Shown piece after piece: positions 36,927 through 48,380 of a stretch of DNA of 64,000 nt; within the stretch, counting starts at the first letter, position 1, and each line of letters starts with the position of its first letter. The stretch is taken from assembly GCA_002270565.1 (NCBI GenBank), contig NQMI01000069.1, forward strand, positions 124,001 to 188,000. The letters run 5' to 3'. The stretch is from Stenocarpella maydis (taxonomy: Eukaryota; Ascomycota; Sordariomycetes; Diaporthales; Diaporthaceae). A program made the position numbers and the translations under genes. A model generated the notes under the pieces. That model saw only the letters and a list, made by a program, of their open reading frames with translations, was not told the origin of the DNA and made no database searches.

Positions 36927-39407
36927 ATGACGGCTATTCGACCACGACAACCGCCCGAGCAGCGGCGCCGCGAGGAGGCTCGCGCACACGCAGAGGCAAC
37001 CCGAGTCCTCCTGCCGCAGCCCCTCCTTCCCCTCGTCCTCGCCGTCTTGTACGTCGCTCTGCTCGTCGTGCCCTGGGTCTTGACCTGCAAGATTGCGAGC
37101 CAGCCGTCCTTGATCGTCCATGTCTATCGCTATGGTACTGAATATGACGTGCGGCACGGGTGGGTCATGGCCATCAGAATCCTCAACTCGCTCGCCACCG
37201 CCCTCTCGCTTCCCGTCCTGAGCGCCTTGCTGGCCCGCGCCGCCGTCGTCTTCTCCCAGCGCCGCAAGCCAGGCCAGACCCTGACCCTACGCCAGCTCTT
37301 TGCCCTCGCTGACCGCGACTGGTACAACTTCCTCAAGGTCGTTTCGCCCCTCGCCTCCTCCTCACTCCTCCGGCTTGGGTTCTTGGTGCTTCTCATCGCC
37401 GTTGTGCTGCCGCTGGTCCGGTCCGGTCTCGTGGCCTACGACAGCGTGCCTGTGGCACCGTACCTCTCGAAGGACTACCGCAGCTATCATAACCGCGCAC
37501 TGGGTTACACCCCCAGCCCGGTCACGTTGAAGACTGCGTATTCCACGGACCATGCCCTTGTCATCATCGACACGCGCAAGAGCCTGCAAACAACTGATGG
37601 TGGCATCGAGCCTAACCTGTGGCCAGTGTGTAACGACGGCAGGCCCGAGAGCACCTGTGGTTTCACCTATGGCCCCTATGACCTGGCGCAGAGCACCCTC
37701 AGCAACTTCTGGGAGGACCCTGAAGTGTACAGCTCAGCGGCGTACGAGACCAATGGCTCGGCTTTGATGCACGCTTCAACCTTGAGGGCCGGCTCTTCAA
37801 TAGGTTCTTATTATGACAACGAAAACGGGGCCTATACTCTCGGCTTGAGAAGCGGCACAATGTGCGAAATAAGCTCTGCCCAAGAGGTCGAGGAACAGTG
37901 CCTCCGATCTACAGACAACGGGCCCCTGCCCCCGGCGGCACGCGGATGGAACACAAGCCTGGCAATCGAAGGCCAGGTGCAGCTCGAGATATGCTACCCT
38001 GAGCTAGAGAGAAGCCCCTGGGAGACTGCTGATGCGTCGCCATGGAAGCCTATCAACTTCACCGAACACCTCTACGTCAGCCTCAGAGACGAGGTATCAT
38101 CATGGGATTGTGGGATGTTTTCGGACACGTGCGGGTCCATGGGGGTCGCCGACGGCCTCTACATACATTGCCAGGCCGAATCTGTAATGAGTTACTTCGA
38201 GATAGGGAGCGACAGGACGAAAGGCGTGCCGACCCGCTTTCTGGACGAGATGCCCGCAGACTTCGACATACCCCGTGGGGGCTCTGACTCCGGGTCCCCC
38301 ACCTCAGACGATGACCAAGCAGATTATCTCGGGCCCCTGAAGACGGCAGCAATGGCAATGTTCGGAAACGATAGCTGGCTCGATACGCTCGGCCTCGCAC
38401 TGGCGGATGTAGAGTCGGCGAACACATCGTTGACTGCTGCCCTGATGTTGCTCTGCCAGATGCGGCCTCTTGGCAACGCCGATGTGTTTGGCGAGAGCAT
38501 TACGTGTGATAGGGCCCAGTACAGCAGGGAATACCCAGAGTGGCGGACTGCTTCGGAATGGTTTTCCGACCTTGTCCGCGAGTTCTTCACGTCATTTCGC
38601 TACCGGAAGCTGGCCAGAGCCACACTCAATACGGCAACGTTCTATGCGAACAACGCCTTGCTGTCTCGGATGAACGGATCTCCCAGTTGGACCACAAGGC
38701 ATTATAAATACTCGTCCGAAGAGAGCGATGAGCTGATGGCCATACCAGTGCTCAGCGCGGCAGCAATCGCCACCGTATCCGTCTTCATCGCCCTGCAGGT
38801 CGCCTGCATTTTCATCCTCCTCGTCTACATCTACCGGAGCCGCGTCTGGACCCTGACCCTCGACTCGCTGGCCGTGGCACGCATTGGAGCCCAGCTCTCG
38901 GCGCTGGACGTGTTCCTGGTCCCCCGTGAGACGGGGACGCTAGGCACGGCCAGGCTGGACCCACGGGCCTCGGAGCAGCTGGACCAGGCCGACGGGCTGG
39001 TGGGCTCGACCACCCTGGCGGGCCAGCACGACATCGAGATGGCGACCATCCCGCCGCCGTACGCGCCGCGGGGCGAGGGGCCGAGCACGCGTGAGGAGCA
39101 GAGGGTGTCGCCGCCGGGCGGGGAAGCTCGAGACGACGCCGCAGTGCACGGCCGCCTGGCCCCGTTGTACTCGCCACCTGCCGACGGGAGCACGGCGCGG
39201 GCGGCCAGCGGGGAGGCCGGAACCGCCGGTGGGAACGACGATGCAGCTGGGGTGGCCATATCACATGTAGCATCATCTGGGTCTCGGGACCCCGTGCTGC
39301 CGGGCATGGCCTCGCTGCCGGCCGTTGCAGTCGGGGCCCGGGGGCTCATCACGAGGCGCATGTGGCGACAGGCCGATAAGCCTCTGCCGGCACGACCGGG
39401 GGATTAA
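36927..39407 (+). CDS. Large fungal membrane protein with extracellular domain
   Basis: Single exon, 826 residues. After a basic N-terminus (residues 1-27) come three helices at about 28-52, 83-107 and 143-168, a long polar region of roughly 440 residues with many Asn-X-Ser/Thr sites and paired cysteines (NDGRPESTCGF, LLCQMRPLG), a fourth helix at about 610-640 (ATVSVFIALQVACIFILLVYIY), and a Pro/Gly-rich tail with GAR- and PPP-type low complexity that is probably cytoplasmic. This architecture recurs in ascomycete proteins of unknown function. The role may be sensing or wall-related, but no catalytic or binding motif supports either. I do not recognise a named family. Confidence 0.75.
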   Translation: MTAIRPRQPPEQRRREEARAHAEATRVLLPQPLLPLVLAVLYVALLVVPWVLTCKIASQPSLIVHVYRYGTEYDVRHGWVMAIRILNSLATALSLPVLSALLARAAVVFSQRRKPGQTLTLRQLFALADRDWYNFLKVVSPLASSSLLRLGFLVLLIAVVLPLVRSGLVAYDSVPVAPYLSKDYRSYHNRALGYTPSPVTLKTAYSTDHALVIIDTRKSLQTTDGGIEPNLWPVCNDGRPESTCGFTYGPYDLAQSTLSNFWEDPEVYSSAAYETNGSALMHASTLRAGSSIGSYYDNENGAYTLGLRSGTMCEISSAQEVEEQCLRSTDNGPLPPAARGWNTSLAIEGQVQLEICYPELERSPWETADASPWKPINFTEHLYVSLRDEVSSWDCGMFSDTCGSMGVADGLYIHCQAESVMSYFEIGSDRTKGVPTRFLDEMPADFDIPRGGSDSGSPTSDDDQADYLGPLKTAAMAMFGNDSWLDTLGLALADVESANTSLTAALMLLCQMRPLGNADVFGESITCDRAQYSREYPEWRTASEWFSDLVREFFTSFRYRKLARATLNTATFYANNALLSRMNGSPSWTTRHYKYSSEESDELMAIPVLSAAAIATVSVFIALQVACIFILLVYIYRSRVWTLTLDSLAVARIGAQLSALDVFLVPRETGTLGTARLDPRASEQLDQADGLVGSTTLAGQHDIEMATIPPPYAPRGEGPSTREEQRVSPPGGEARDDAAVHGRLAPLYSPPADGSTARAASGEAGTAGGNDDAAGVAISHVASSGSRDPVLPGMASLPAVAVGARGLITRRMWRQADKPLPARPGD

Positions 39408-39793
39408 CAAGTCCCATTCGGGCGGTTGCTCGAGAGGGATGAGGTGCATGCGGGACACGAACTTCCAAGCGAACTTTCATGCAATGGCAGTGAGAAACCA
39501 TCTGAATGATAATGGATACTACCCAATATTTTCACATAATTCAAAATTTCAAAAGGGTCAAACCACCTCGCCATCACAAGATGCCTGCGGTATGAGAGAT
39601 CTCCAAGGCACTGACGCAGACTGCCAAATCGCTGCCGCCGTCTGTCCCAGCACTAAGCAGAGGTTTGAGACGTGTGTGTCCGGGCACAGCACCCGTCACC
39701 ACATGAGGGCAAGCTGATGAGAATCTCGCACTCGGCTTTTAACAGCACCGCCCCACCCGAGCCGCTGTTCCCCCTCCCCTACCCCCACATACA
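39408..39793. other. Convergent 3' region
   Basis: 386 bp between two stop codons. It is moderately AT-rich around 39.50-39.56 kb, consistent with 3' UTRs. Confidence 0.6.
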
Positions 39794-41005
39794 TCAGATC
39801 CAAGCCCCCAGGCGCTCGACATCACGCAGGCCCTCACCCCTCGCCGCGTTCCTCACGGGCACAGGCGGGGGCGGCATGCTGAGCGCCGTGCGCGGCGCGG
39901 AGCTGTCGCGCGTCGAGGGCCGCCCGGTGCTCGACGGCCGCGAGGACGGGTGGCTGTCGGAGGAGGAGAGGAAGGAGAGGAACGCGCCGGCAGCGCCGGC
40001 GGCGGGGGGCGGGGTGGGGCTCCCGGGGGGCGGCCGGGGGGACGAGGAGCATGAGGGGCAGGGCGAGACGTCGCCGGGGCCGAGGTGCGTGTCGGCGACG
40101 GCGGGGTGGCCCACGGGCGAGGGGCCCCCGGCCTTGTTCGAGGACCAGCGGCTCAGGTGCGGCGTGGCTGCTGGTGTTGCCGGGCATATGGTGGTGTCGG
40201 TGATGACAGGCTGGGGCCGGAGTGTCCTCGGTGATGGTACGTCCTGCAGGGGGGGGAGGAGGCTCATCGGCCTGTGCGCTGGGTGGTGCTGCTCCCGCCC
40301 CGCCTCGGCACCCCTGGCTGATCCGCTCGCGGCTGCACTGGGTTGCTGCCGGCCTGGCTCTTCTTCTCCCCTGCCGGCGCCGCATGGGCCTCGCCTCCCG
40401 CGCCGCCTGCGCCAGATCGCGTAGGCGATTGCCAGGGTGGCCAGGACGAGCACGGCCAGGCCGCCGAGGACACTGCCGATTACCATGCCGGCCGCGCGGT
40501 CTGATCGGATATCGACCGGGGATGCCGCGGTGGTCTGTGCCGGTACTGATTCCGAGGTGGTGGAGGGAGACTGGCGGAGGAGGGTGGTGCCCCCGGTGGT
40601 GCCCGGCTGGGCCGTGGGGGGAGGCGCGGCGGTTGCGGCTGTCAACTGCTGGGAGGGCGTGACTCCGTCTCGTAGAGCACCCGAGGACGGCAGGTCCTGA
40701 GCAGACATGGCTGGGGAGGACCCGGACCTCGTTGCGGAGGTGGCCGGCGCTGCCGGGGGGGTGAAGGCCGGCGCATAATCCTGGGCCGTGACAGCCTCAA
40801 GGGCAGGGCTTGGGCTCGACATGCGGCGGCCCGCGGGCGTCGCCTCAGACAGCCTGACATGCCGGGCCTGATGCCCGGCGTTCTCGGGGCTCCGGGCGGG
40901 ATTGTAAATGGCCCAAGACGAGGGCTGAGGGCCTACAGGGTCGAGGCTGGGTGCGGCGTTGCTGTACGGCGGATCCATTGTGGTTTTTGCCTCGCGAGAT
41001 GCCAT
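39794..41005 (-). CDS. Single-pass membrane protein, Ser/Thr/Pro-rich
   Basis: Single exon from ATG 41005 gives 403 residues beginning MASREAKTTMDPPYSN. Residues 1-170 are rich in Ser, Thr, Pro and Ala and suit O-glycosylation. One helix lies at about 172-198 (MVIGSVLGGLAVLVLATLAI), followed at once by a basic stop-transfer run (WRRRRGRRG). The C-terminal half is disordered with PPP and SSS tracts. The TM-plus-basic-stop form resembles fungal wall-stress sensor-like proteins, but there is no WSC or cysteine-rich head and no signal peptide at this start, so an upstream exon may be missing. Function unknown. Confidence 0.6.
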   Translation of the reverse strand: MASREAKTTMDPPYSNAAPSLDPVGPQPSSWAIYNPARSPENAGHQARHVRLSEATPAGRRMSSPSPALEAVTAQDYAPAFTPPAAPATSATRSGSSPAMSAQDLPSSGALRDGVTPSQQLTAATAAPPPTAQPGTTGGTTLLRQSPSTTSESVPAQTTAASPVDIRSDRAAGMVIGSVLGGLAVLVLATLAIAYAIWRRRRGRRGPCGAGRGEEEPGRQQPSAAASGSARGAEAGREQHHPAHRPMSLLPPLQDVPSPRTLRPQPVITDTTICPATPAATPHLSRWSSNKAGGPSPVGHPAVADTHLGPGDVSPCPSCSSSPRPPPGSPTPPPAAGAAGAFLSFLSSSDSHPSSRPSSTGRPSTRDSSAPRTALSMPPPPVPVRNAARGEGLRDVERLGAWI

Positions 41006-41747
41006 GGGAAGAAGATTAATGCAGAAGAGAGGTTGGCCTGGCTCGGTCAGAACCAACAACACCCGAGAGGATTGACAGCCTGGCCATGGATCTCTGGGTG
41101 GAGAGAAGGAGGCACAGGGCCGCCGACATCATTGTATGCCTCGGCCATCCCGCATTCTTGTTCTATCTGAGGTGGCGAGGAGGCTGGTGAAAAAGAGACA
41201 GGGTTGAATCTGACGGACTCTTGTGCCCCTCCAAGGGCTGGTTCTGCCGACCCGAAACGGGAAACCCATCGGGACAGCTGCTGGACGGGACGGGAGGCGG
41301 CCGGGGTGATTGTGCGATTCAGAAATATGGAATGGCACCCAGCCAGGCAATGTAAACAAAGGAAGCTGGTAGGAGGGCGGCACAGCTCGGCGAGGGCGTT
41401 ACACAGACGGGAGCGTGTCCAGTCAAAAAAGTAATCAAGACGCGTGGTATAGTGATGAGTCTGTGACATGGCCGTCACGGATATGCAGATGAACAAACGA
41501 GGGAGGCCTATCTTTTCTGGTCTGCAAACGTGTATTGAACACCAGGCCGCCCGGCTCTTCCGGGCGGGATGTCGCCCGCCGGGCGTGGGAAGCCGGGCCC
41601 AGGACAGGGGGCTCTGCATCTGCGCTGCCCTGCTCACATCTCATATATCACCCCCAGGTCGCCCTCAAACAAACCGACGGGAGCGAAACTGCGAACCCTC
41701 CCGTTGCCCCACGACCCGGGGGGGATCCCACCCAAACACACACAAGG
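41006..41747. other. Intergenic between two minus-strand genes
   Basis: 742 bp holding the promoter of the single-pass membrane protein and the 3' end of the next gene upstream. No other gene was seen. Confidence 0.6.
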
Positions 41748-42012
41748 TCAGGCGCCGTAGCCCCATTCCCAGACCCAGTTGTCAACGATCTTCTTGGGGT
41801 CGTACTTCTTGTCCCTGTCGGCGCTCACGACATGGCCAATTTCCTTCGGATTACGAGCGGCCGCGCCGGCACCATGGGCACGGTGATGGGAGGATCTGTG
41901 GGCAGGGTGAGCGTGGTGGCGACTACTCTTCTTGCTGGCTCCTGAGCGGGCGGCGGAGGCAGCTCCTGGGCTGTGGTGGTACTGGTAGGGGCCTTCTTGT
42001 GGTGGCGGACTG

Positions 42013-42043
<31 letters not shown>

Positions 42044-42264
42044 GAGGGCTTTCCGCGGTTGCTGGTGCTTGTGCTGGTGCTTGTGCGTATTGGTACTGAC
42101 GGGGGTGGCTGGCGTCTTCTCTATTCCCACTGACTGTTAGGGCGGCAACGTCATCTGGCAGCGAGTGCGGGGCAGCAGCAGAATCGTGATGGCACAGGGC
42201 GCAGCCGCAGCCGCTGCCGGCCGCATAGCTGGCGGACGGCGGCGGCTGCTCGAGGGGTTGGACC

Positions 42265-42300
<36 letters not shown>

Positions 42301-42831
42301 GTCTCTCTAAATCGCACTGGCTCACCAGCTGGAGGTGCCGACGTGACTGTCGACGCTGACGCCGACGCCGACGACGGCTTGGCCGCAGGGGAGGCCTCGA
42401 CGGGCTCCTGGGTCCATATTGTCCTGAAGTCCTTTGTGAACTGATAGACCCATCCACCTGGACCCTGGTTAGCCAGGTGCGTCCTTCTCTGGGGCGCAGG
42501 GATGCCACTCACCATGCTCCGTGGCCTTTGCCCTCCAGTGGCCCTCCCAGACGGCGCCCACGAGGGGTTCCCACTTGGACCACCCGGGCGCTGGTGGTGC
42601 AGCCGCCTCCTTCTCGCTGGAGGCTTCCTTGGATTCCTCCTTGGGTTCCTCCTTGGGCTGCTCCTCCTTGGGTTCCCTGGGAGGTTCCTTGGCCGATGGA
42701 GCCGCAGGAGCCGGTGGTGGAGACGTCTCGGGCGGCGGCCTCCTCACCTCGACACGGCGGAGCACCGTGCCGGCGACGGGAAGCTCACGTCTCCTCGAGT
42801 GGCGGTGCTTCTCCGTGTAGTACGATGACAT
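41748..42831 (-). CDS. Uncharacterised low-complexity fungal protein with W-rich block
   Basis: Exons 42831-42513 and 42457-41748 join in phase 1 (donor GTGAGT, acceptor GTCCAG) to give 342 residues. The N-terminus MSSYYTEKHRHSRRRE is basic, followed by a PKEEPKEE-type acidic repeat, then a Trp-rich conserved-looking block split by the intron: WSKWEPLVGAVWEGHWRAK, then HGGWVYQFTKDF. Alanine runs encoded by GCA and GCN repeats follow, and the protein ends with NPKEIGHVV, DPKKIVDNWVWEWGYGA. The ends look constrained and the middle looks like free-running low complexity. No signal peptide or helix. I do not recognise the family. Confidence 0.65.
42268..42299 (+). repeat. (GCA)n trinucleotide repeat in coding sequence
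   Basis: About ten GCA/CAG units within exon 2 of the minus-strand gene, encoding an alanine run. Confidence 0.9.
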
Positions 42832-43285
42832 GTTGCTATCAGGTCCAGGTCCTATTGCAGCAGACGAGACGAGGGGGGAGCAGGCATGGCTCAGGCCCAA
42901 TGGCGACGGCGATAGGGCGTGGGGAGAGGATCCATAACGACGACGGGGGGCCCGGGCAGGAGCCGGGTGGGGAGACGGGCGTTTATGAAGTGGGAACGAA
43001 CCGACAGAGGCACCACGGGACGGGGTGGGACCCGGTGTTGTTTGACACGCCGAGCATGTCGCAGGCGCTGGTCAGCAGGGCCGTCCCCTGGCTGGCGGAA
43101 ACCAAAATGGGTGCCCAAGGAAAGCCTAGCGGGCCAGTGACCGCTGCGATGCTCAGGGCAGCCGTGAGATGTCGCGCAGTGGTGTGACAGGCACACGGCT
43201 CATGGAGTCATGCCTCTCGCCCTCAGGCCCTCCTCGCTGCCGTCGCTGCCCTCTGCCGACGGCAGATGAGGCCCGTCGGGGCGGA

Positions 43286-43345
43286 GCCGTGCCGTGCCGT
43301 GCCGTGCCGTGCTGTGCGGGCTGTGAGCTGTGAGCTGTGAGCTGT
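43286..43345 (+). repeat. Short tandem repeats (GTGCC)n and (GAGCTGT)n
   Basis: Four GTGCC units followed by three GAGCTGT-type units. Small and intergenic. Confidence 0.85.
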
Positions 43346-43923
43346 GGGATGTGACGTGTATGCGGCGCTGTGTCTGCTTGCCCTGCTGTCCCGAGATCAC
43401 GACGTGCATCTTGTGCTGCACATATCTGGAATCGTCCAGCCCACGCACCAGGGCGCAGGGTGCTGCTGGTCTCAGCTGCTGGCCCAGGGTGGTTCAGGTG
43501 ACGTTCCGTATCTGGACAAGTACATGGTAGATATATATACGATCTACCTCTATGCACCCCGTAGAGGCCACTTTACCACACTCCAGATATCACCTAGGTA
43601 GATAATGTCATATCAGGCTCTCGTCACTGGTCAGTAATTGTGGCCCAACCCCGGGGTGAGCGGTTTTGTCGCCTGCCATGCCTGTCATGTACGGAGTAGG
43701 GCTGAAGATCCGCGCAGAGCTGCCCAACCGACAGGGCATGGCCTTGTCCAGCCCCTCGCATAACCTGTTTGTTAGGTCTTGGTCATCCGGACCCTTTCTT
43801 CCCCCTTGGACAAACATGCTAGGAGGTGGTGTGAAGATGGAATGTGATGGATCAGACCCCGTCACGGCTGTGTTCTTTTCTTTTCCGAGGGACCGAGTAC
43901 ACTTTGCATCTGACAAGAAAAGA

Positions 43924-43962
43924 CTGCATGACTGCATGGCTGCATGGCTGCATGACTGCATG
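43924..43962 (+). repeat. (CTGCATGR)n tandem repeat
   Basis: Five near-identical copies of an 8-bp unit (ACTGCATG / GCTGCATG). Confidence 0.85.
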
Positions 43963-44529
43963 CACGTGCTGTGGCTGGCAAACCATCGTCTGGGCCACTT
44001 TACGCACCCTGCCGGGTGCCTGTGTTTGCGCCTGACGCATCCTGTCAACAGCGCCAGGTAACATGCTGGAAATCGCTCACTGGCTGTCTTGAAAGTGGAA
44101 AAACGTTAGGTGGACGGGTTGTGTACGTCTCGTTTGCCGCCTCTCTGACGCCTATGACGTGGCCAGTGTCTCGTTCCACTGCAGCTCCGGCGGATACTGC
44201 TTTCCACCCTATCTCGGACTGCTCTCGGGTCTTTGAGCGCCGTGCCCTGTCCATCCGAGGGTGCGCGAGGCTGACACCCAGCTATTATACCAAACATCTT
44301 GGGGCGACCGCACCGTCCCGGCCGCTGAACCCCTGGGATGAGAGGTGGCTGCTGTATCGTCCCTCTTGTCTAATCATCCCCATGCACTCTGAAGAAGGGT
44401 TCGCCCTCCATCGTCCTCGAAACCCAGCCATCATACAAGGCGAGATCGCGTCCGACCACTTGACCCATCTCTAGTCCATGGCACAGGCAGCATCAGCGCC
44501 TAGGTGCTTCAGCTCAAGGAACATGACGG

Positions 44530-44955
44530 TTGTCTCCTCGGAGTAGCTTCGGGTGTTGTCAAACATGGGCTGCAGCCCGAGGTTCCTCCCTTGCCTTGGC
44601 CAAACCGACTCCCCGCTTCTTCTCACCATCTTTTGGTGTTGATACTGCTGGTTTCGAAGAGGTACCGGGCAATGCCTATAGCATCGAGCCCCCGGCGGAT
44701 CGGATCGAGGGCCAGGGTGGTGCCATCATCACTGTCGCCGCCTACGACGGAGAGTGCGCGGTTCTACGGGCCGAGAGAGCGAACTGCCTCGACGACGCTT
44801 CCGATGAGTCGGGGCACGAGATCAACGACGACCTGAGTCAGATGCAGGGCAGAATAACACTTGATGATGTTGCGAGGCGTGCTGCGGCGCCTGTTGGCCG
44901 GACCGGCCTGAACTCCTGCTCTTCTGCTCCCCGCCCCCCAACTTACATTATCTAG
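44530..44955 (+). other. Coding-like open frame without a start codon
   Basis: From about 44635 to the TAG at 44953-44955 the frame shows regular codon usage and a balanced protein-like composition (GNAYSIEPP, VAAYDGECAVL, SGHEINDDLS). The only upstream ATGs are in other phases and end early, and no clear acceptor site was seen. It could be the last exon of an unrecognised gene, a relic, or chance. No family recognised. Confidence 0.25.
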
Positions 44956-45628
44956 TGTAAACGATGAGGCGACGAGCGTCATAGGCAGGGTAACGCCTAT
45001 CTGATTTTCATTCAGACTCGAGCCAAGTGAGGAACTAAAAAATAATACTCTTGTTTTTGGTCTTGGAGTTTATGACTGGATTTGACCCAGCGGAGTTTGA
45101 CTTGCTACTTAATCTCGGTGATCCCTTTGACAAGGCCAAAGCTCTCGACAGCTTACTCTTTTTTTTATAGCAAGGAACGCCTAGATATTACATATGTAAT
45201 GAGCCTGGGGAAATCCCAAGTTGCGCAACTTACTCTGTAGACTGGAATAAGAAGAGCCACAGGTCTCAGACCATAGCTGCAACCAGGAAAATAAAATAAA
45301 GGCTTGTGAGAAGGCGTACCTTTAGGTGAGCAGTACCACTTGCCCAGGTGAGATTCATGCTAGGCTCAAGACTTGACATTGGTAGTCATTTTGCTTTACC
45401 CTCATTCTCACCGTGCCGCTTTGTAAAAAGCTGCTGCATGCGAACTGCGTGCAAAAAGCTTTCGAGTTCAAGCTACGGGTGCTTTCTGGAAGCTCACTAA
45501 TTGTGCAGGAGGCGAATTGCTTCCAGGCCTGACAGCCCACCAGCCTTTCAATCAAGCGACATCCCCCAGTTCCCGCCAAAAGCCGTCATCCCTCGAGTGG
45601 ATGCCCCGAACCAGAGGAAACGATCGTG

Positions 45629-45653
45629 CCCCCCCCCCCCCNNNNCCCCCCCC
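45629..45653 (+). repeat. Poly-C run containing NNNN
   Basis: C homopolymer broken by four N at 45642-45645, a gap in a homopolymer. True length unknown. Confidence 0.95.
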
Positions 45654-46094
45654 TGGCGAGCACTGATCCTCAGACGACGATACATGCGCATCAGACATCA
45701 TTGCTGCTCGGGTTGCCTCGAAGAATTTGACCTCCACGCGGAAATCCCCGAGGCCAAACTTTGAAAGTGCCCTCTTAATGTGAGAACAGCCTACGAACCT
45801 TGCAAGTCTTGCAGCCCTGCCATATGTGGTGAGCATCCTACCATCTACCATGGAGGCTCCTTGGGACTTGTACTAACTGCACCTTTCAGACCTGTCTTCT
45901 CTCCATCCTTCGACTCATCGCTTCAACCACCATCACTCGACCCCGCCCAAGGCTAAGTCTCTTCTCAGCCGAAGGACAGTCTAGAGAGGGAACTACTATG
46001 CTTTGATTGCACGACGCGCCGGATCACGCTGGAATCTGGACCCTAGACATTTGCAATCCCATCTCGGAACCCAAGCTTTTCCTCCAGCACCGAA

Positions 46095-47250
46095 ATGGCC
46101 TCACCGAAAGTTTTCTTCAGAGCCCTCTGTCTCGTCATCTGTGGTGGTTTGGCGTGGTTCTCAGTGGTCGCGAAGCCCCTTAAGCCCTGTGCCCTCAGTC
46201 ATCGCCCATGTGTGAACACCTCGTTCCCTGTCGGGGTTCCTGTCGACGGCATGGACATCAAATGCATCCACGGTGTCGACAGCCAGCCTCCAGCGATTGC
46301 CACCGTTGAAGCCCCTACGTGCTTTGACCAAATTCACTCTGCTTCGGGCTGCGCAGAAAACGGCGCCCAGTCTCGTGCGCCGACGCTCACCTGGTACGAC
46401 CAAGCTCTCACTTAACTCTGATTTACATACGATATGCTAACTCATCCCAAGTTCACCTCCTCTTCGGTACTCTCTCGACAGCGGACGCACGGGTGCCACG
46501 TACTCTTGCCACGGAGCCGGCGCCGAAGCTGTGAGTTTTGACGCGCCTCACTCCACCTCGATCGATACCTTGGGCAGATTCGGTACGAAAGCCACGCCTT
46601 TTCCTACCCCCGAGATCCACGATGCTCCGCCTGACCCGTACGAGGCGAGTCCCGCCGAAATGGTGCCGTCCGAAACACCCCGCGCAACCGATACCCCCAC
46701 GCGTCTCGAGATCTTTACGGATCCAACTTTGGCCCCTTCCCAAAGCCAGCAGACTGGGGAGCAGACTGTGTACGTCACCGTCACTGATGAGTCGAATACG
46801 GGCTTCCCTACCCCGACCAAGGCCTACAGCAGCAGTCCCCTGCCCGGGGCATCTAAGGTGTCACCCGAGCCCAACGGGCTCGGGATAATTCTTGGATCCG
46901 TCTTCGGCACCCTGGCAATTGTCGGAATCTTGGCCGTCTTGACGAAGCACCTGTGCGATCTCGGGCGGCAGAAGTGCGAGGAGGCCCAGGAAGAGCAGAA
47001 CAACCAGGATGGCCTGGATGATCAAGAACCCCAACAACCCCAGGAACACCAGAAAAAGGCATACACCGTCGGGGATATGTCGGAGCTCCTCAGACAGCAG
47101 CAGCAGGCATACGGCTACTATGGCACACAGCGGGTAGCGAGTCACTGCATTGCTCCGCAGATGAGTGTCTCCACGGCCAACCCTGAGCTGGTTGAGCTTC
47201 CTATCCCCGAGGACAAGGCAGTGGAGAAGGAGCGGTGCGATGGTCACTGA
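46095..47250 (+). CDS. Secreted-type single-pass membrane protein
   Basis: Exons 46095-46393 and 46452-47250 join in phase 2 (donor GTACGA, acceptor CCAAG, branch-like GCTAAC before it) to 365 residues. A hydrophobic signal peptide covers about 1-26 (FFRALCLVICGGLAWFSVVA). The head contains several cysteines (CALSHRPC, MDIKC, APTCF, SASGC and YSCHG), then a Ser/Thr/Pro-rich stalk. One helix lies at about 242-267 (GIILGSVFGTLAIVGILAV), followed by a Gln/Glu-rich cytoplasmic tail with QQQQ and PQQPQEHQ. The layout fits a type I surface protein, perhaps a wall sensor. No WSC, CFEM or enzyme motif was identified. Confidence 0.68.
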
Positions 47251-47713
47251 CCTTCGGTTGTATGATGAGGAAGTTTGTTTTGCCTGCTTTTCGAGTTTTT
47301 GGGAATCTGGACGAGTAATGAAGGTGGAAGGAGCGAGCGACAACTCCTGGCTTTCAACACAGAGGAGTCTTCCTGTTGAAAGCCGGGTGTTCCTTGCGTC
47401 GCCTTGCTGAGCATCAATGGTAGCAGAGTGCCACCATGTTGATGCTTGGCTGCTGGAACAACGGCCCATGGTGGTTTCCCACCCGGCCGAAAATCCTTTC
47501 ATATGGCGATTTACCAGGGCACAGCCTCCATTGGGGAACCATCCCTCTTGGACACTTGGCTCCTGGATGTTTGCCGTGATCCTCTGGAACAGAGGCAATC
47601 GCGTTGCAATGCACGAGGATCTGATAGATACTCATTAATGAAATGATAATTTGAGATTGAAGAGAAAAGGAGCCACTAAGTCACCCACTGGTGTTGGACC
47701 GTGGGATGGGGGG

Positions 47714-47756
47714 AAAAAAAAAACAAAAAAAAAAAAACAAAAAAAAAAAAAAAAAA
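47714..47756 (+). repeat. A-rich tract
   Basis: A run of A broken only by two C, preceded by GGGGGG. It could be the poly-A tail of a retrotransposed copy or a simple expansion; no element was recognised beside it. Confidence 0.8.
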
Positions 47757-48380
47757 CCTGGCGCTTAAGACTCACAAGTAAACGGCCAATAGAAATGGTG
47801 AGTTCTTGGTGCTAACTGTGAGAAATTATCGCCACAAAGTCTGGGAACATGTTCTACACTCAAGGAGAGATTAGTTTATAAAAGCCAGGCTCATACTCTG
47901 ATCTGTTCCAGGAGTCTTTCCCTTAAGTGAATCACTGTACCTGCCACGTTTGACCTCGGCTGTGCTAAAGAACACCAGCAGCTTGCCATTGAGGTACCGT
48001 ATTCTGGAGTGTCATGGTCCATAACCAGACCATCAACGAAGGAGGTTTCCACGCAACATGTGCGCTAGGCTGCCTTGTGCCACTTTCATGAGATTTACTC
48101 GAACTGGATTTTATTGAAACCCATCATGGCTTCACAATTTGCCAGCACTGCTGCTCCTGTTACGGGCTCGAGTTATCTACGCATACCCGGTGGTGCTTGA
48201 CGGAGGTTTTGAGAATCACATCTGGAAGATATGCTATTCGTCCAGAATTTTCTATAAACGGGACCTTGGCACACTGCACCCCCAGGCGGTTCGCAAAGCT
48301 CTCATCCTATGATTGGTAATATTGTTTACATACTGATTAGTCCGTAGGAGAACCGTAACTCAGAGAGCCCACGGGACATC

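Larger units (their letters stand above)
42832..46094. other. Divergent intergenic region, 3.3 kb
   Basis: Contains short tandem repeats at 43286-43345 and 43924-43962, TACGGAGTA at 43690-43698, CACCTAGGTA near 43591, a coding-like frame at 44530-44955 listed separately, and a poly-C run with four N at 45642-45645. No confident gene was found. Confidence 0.6.
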
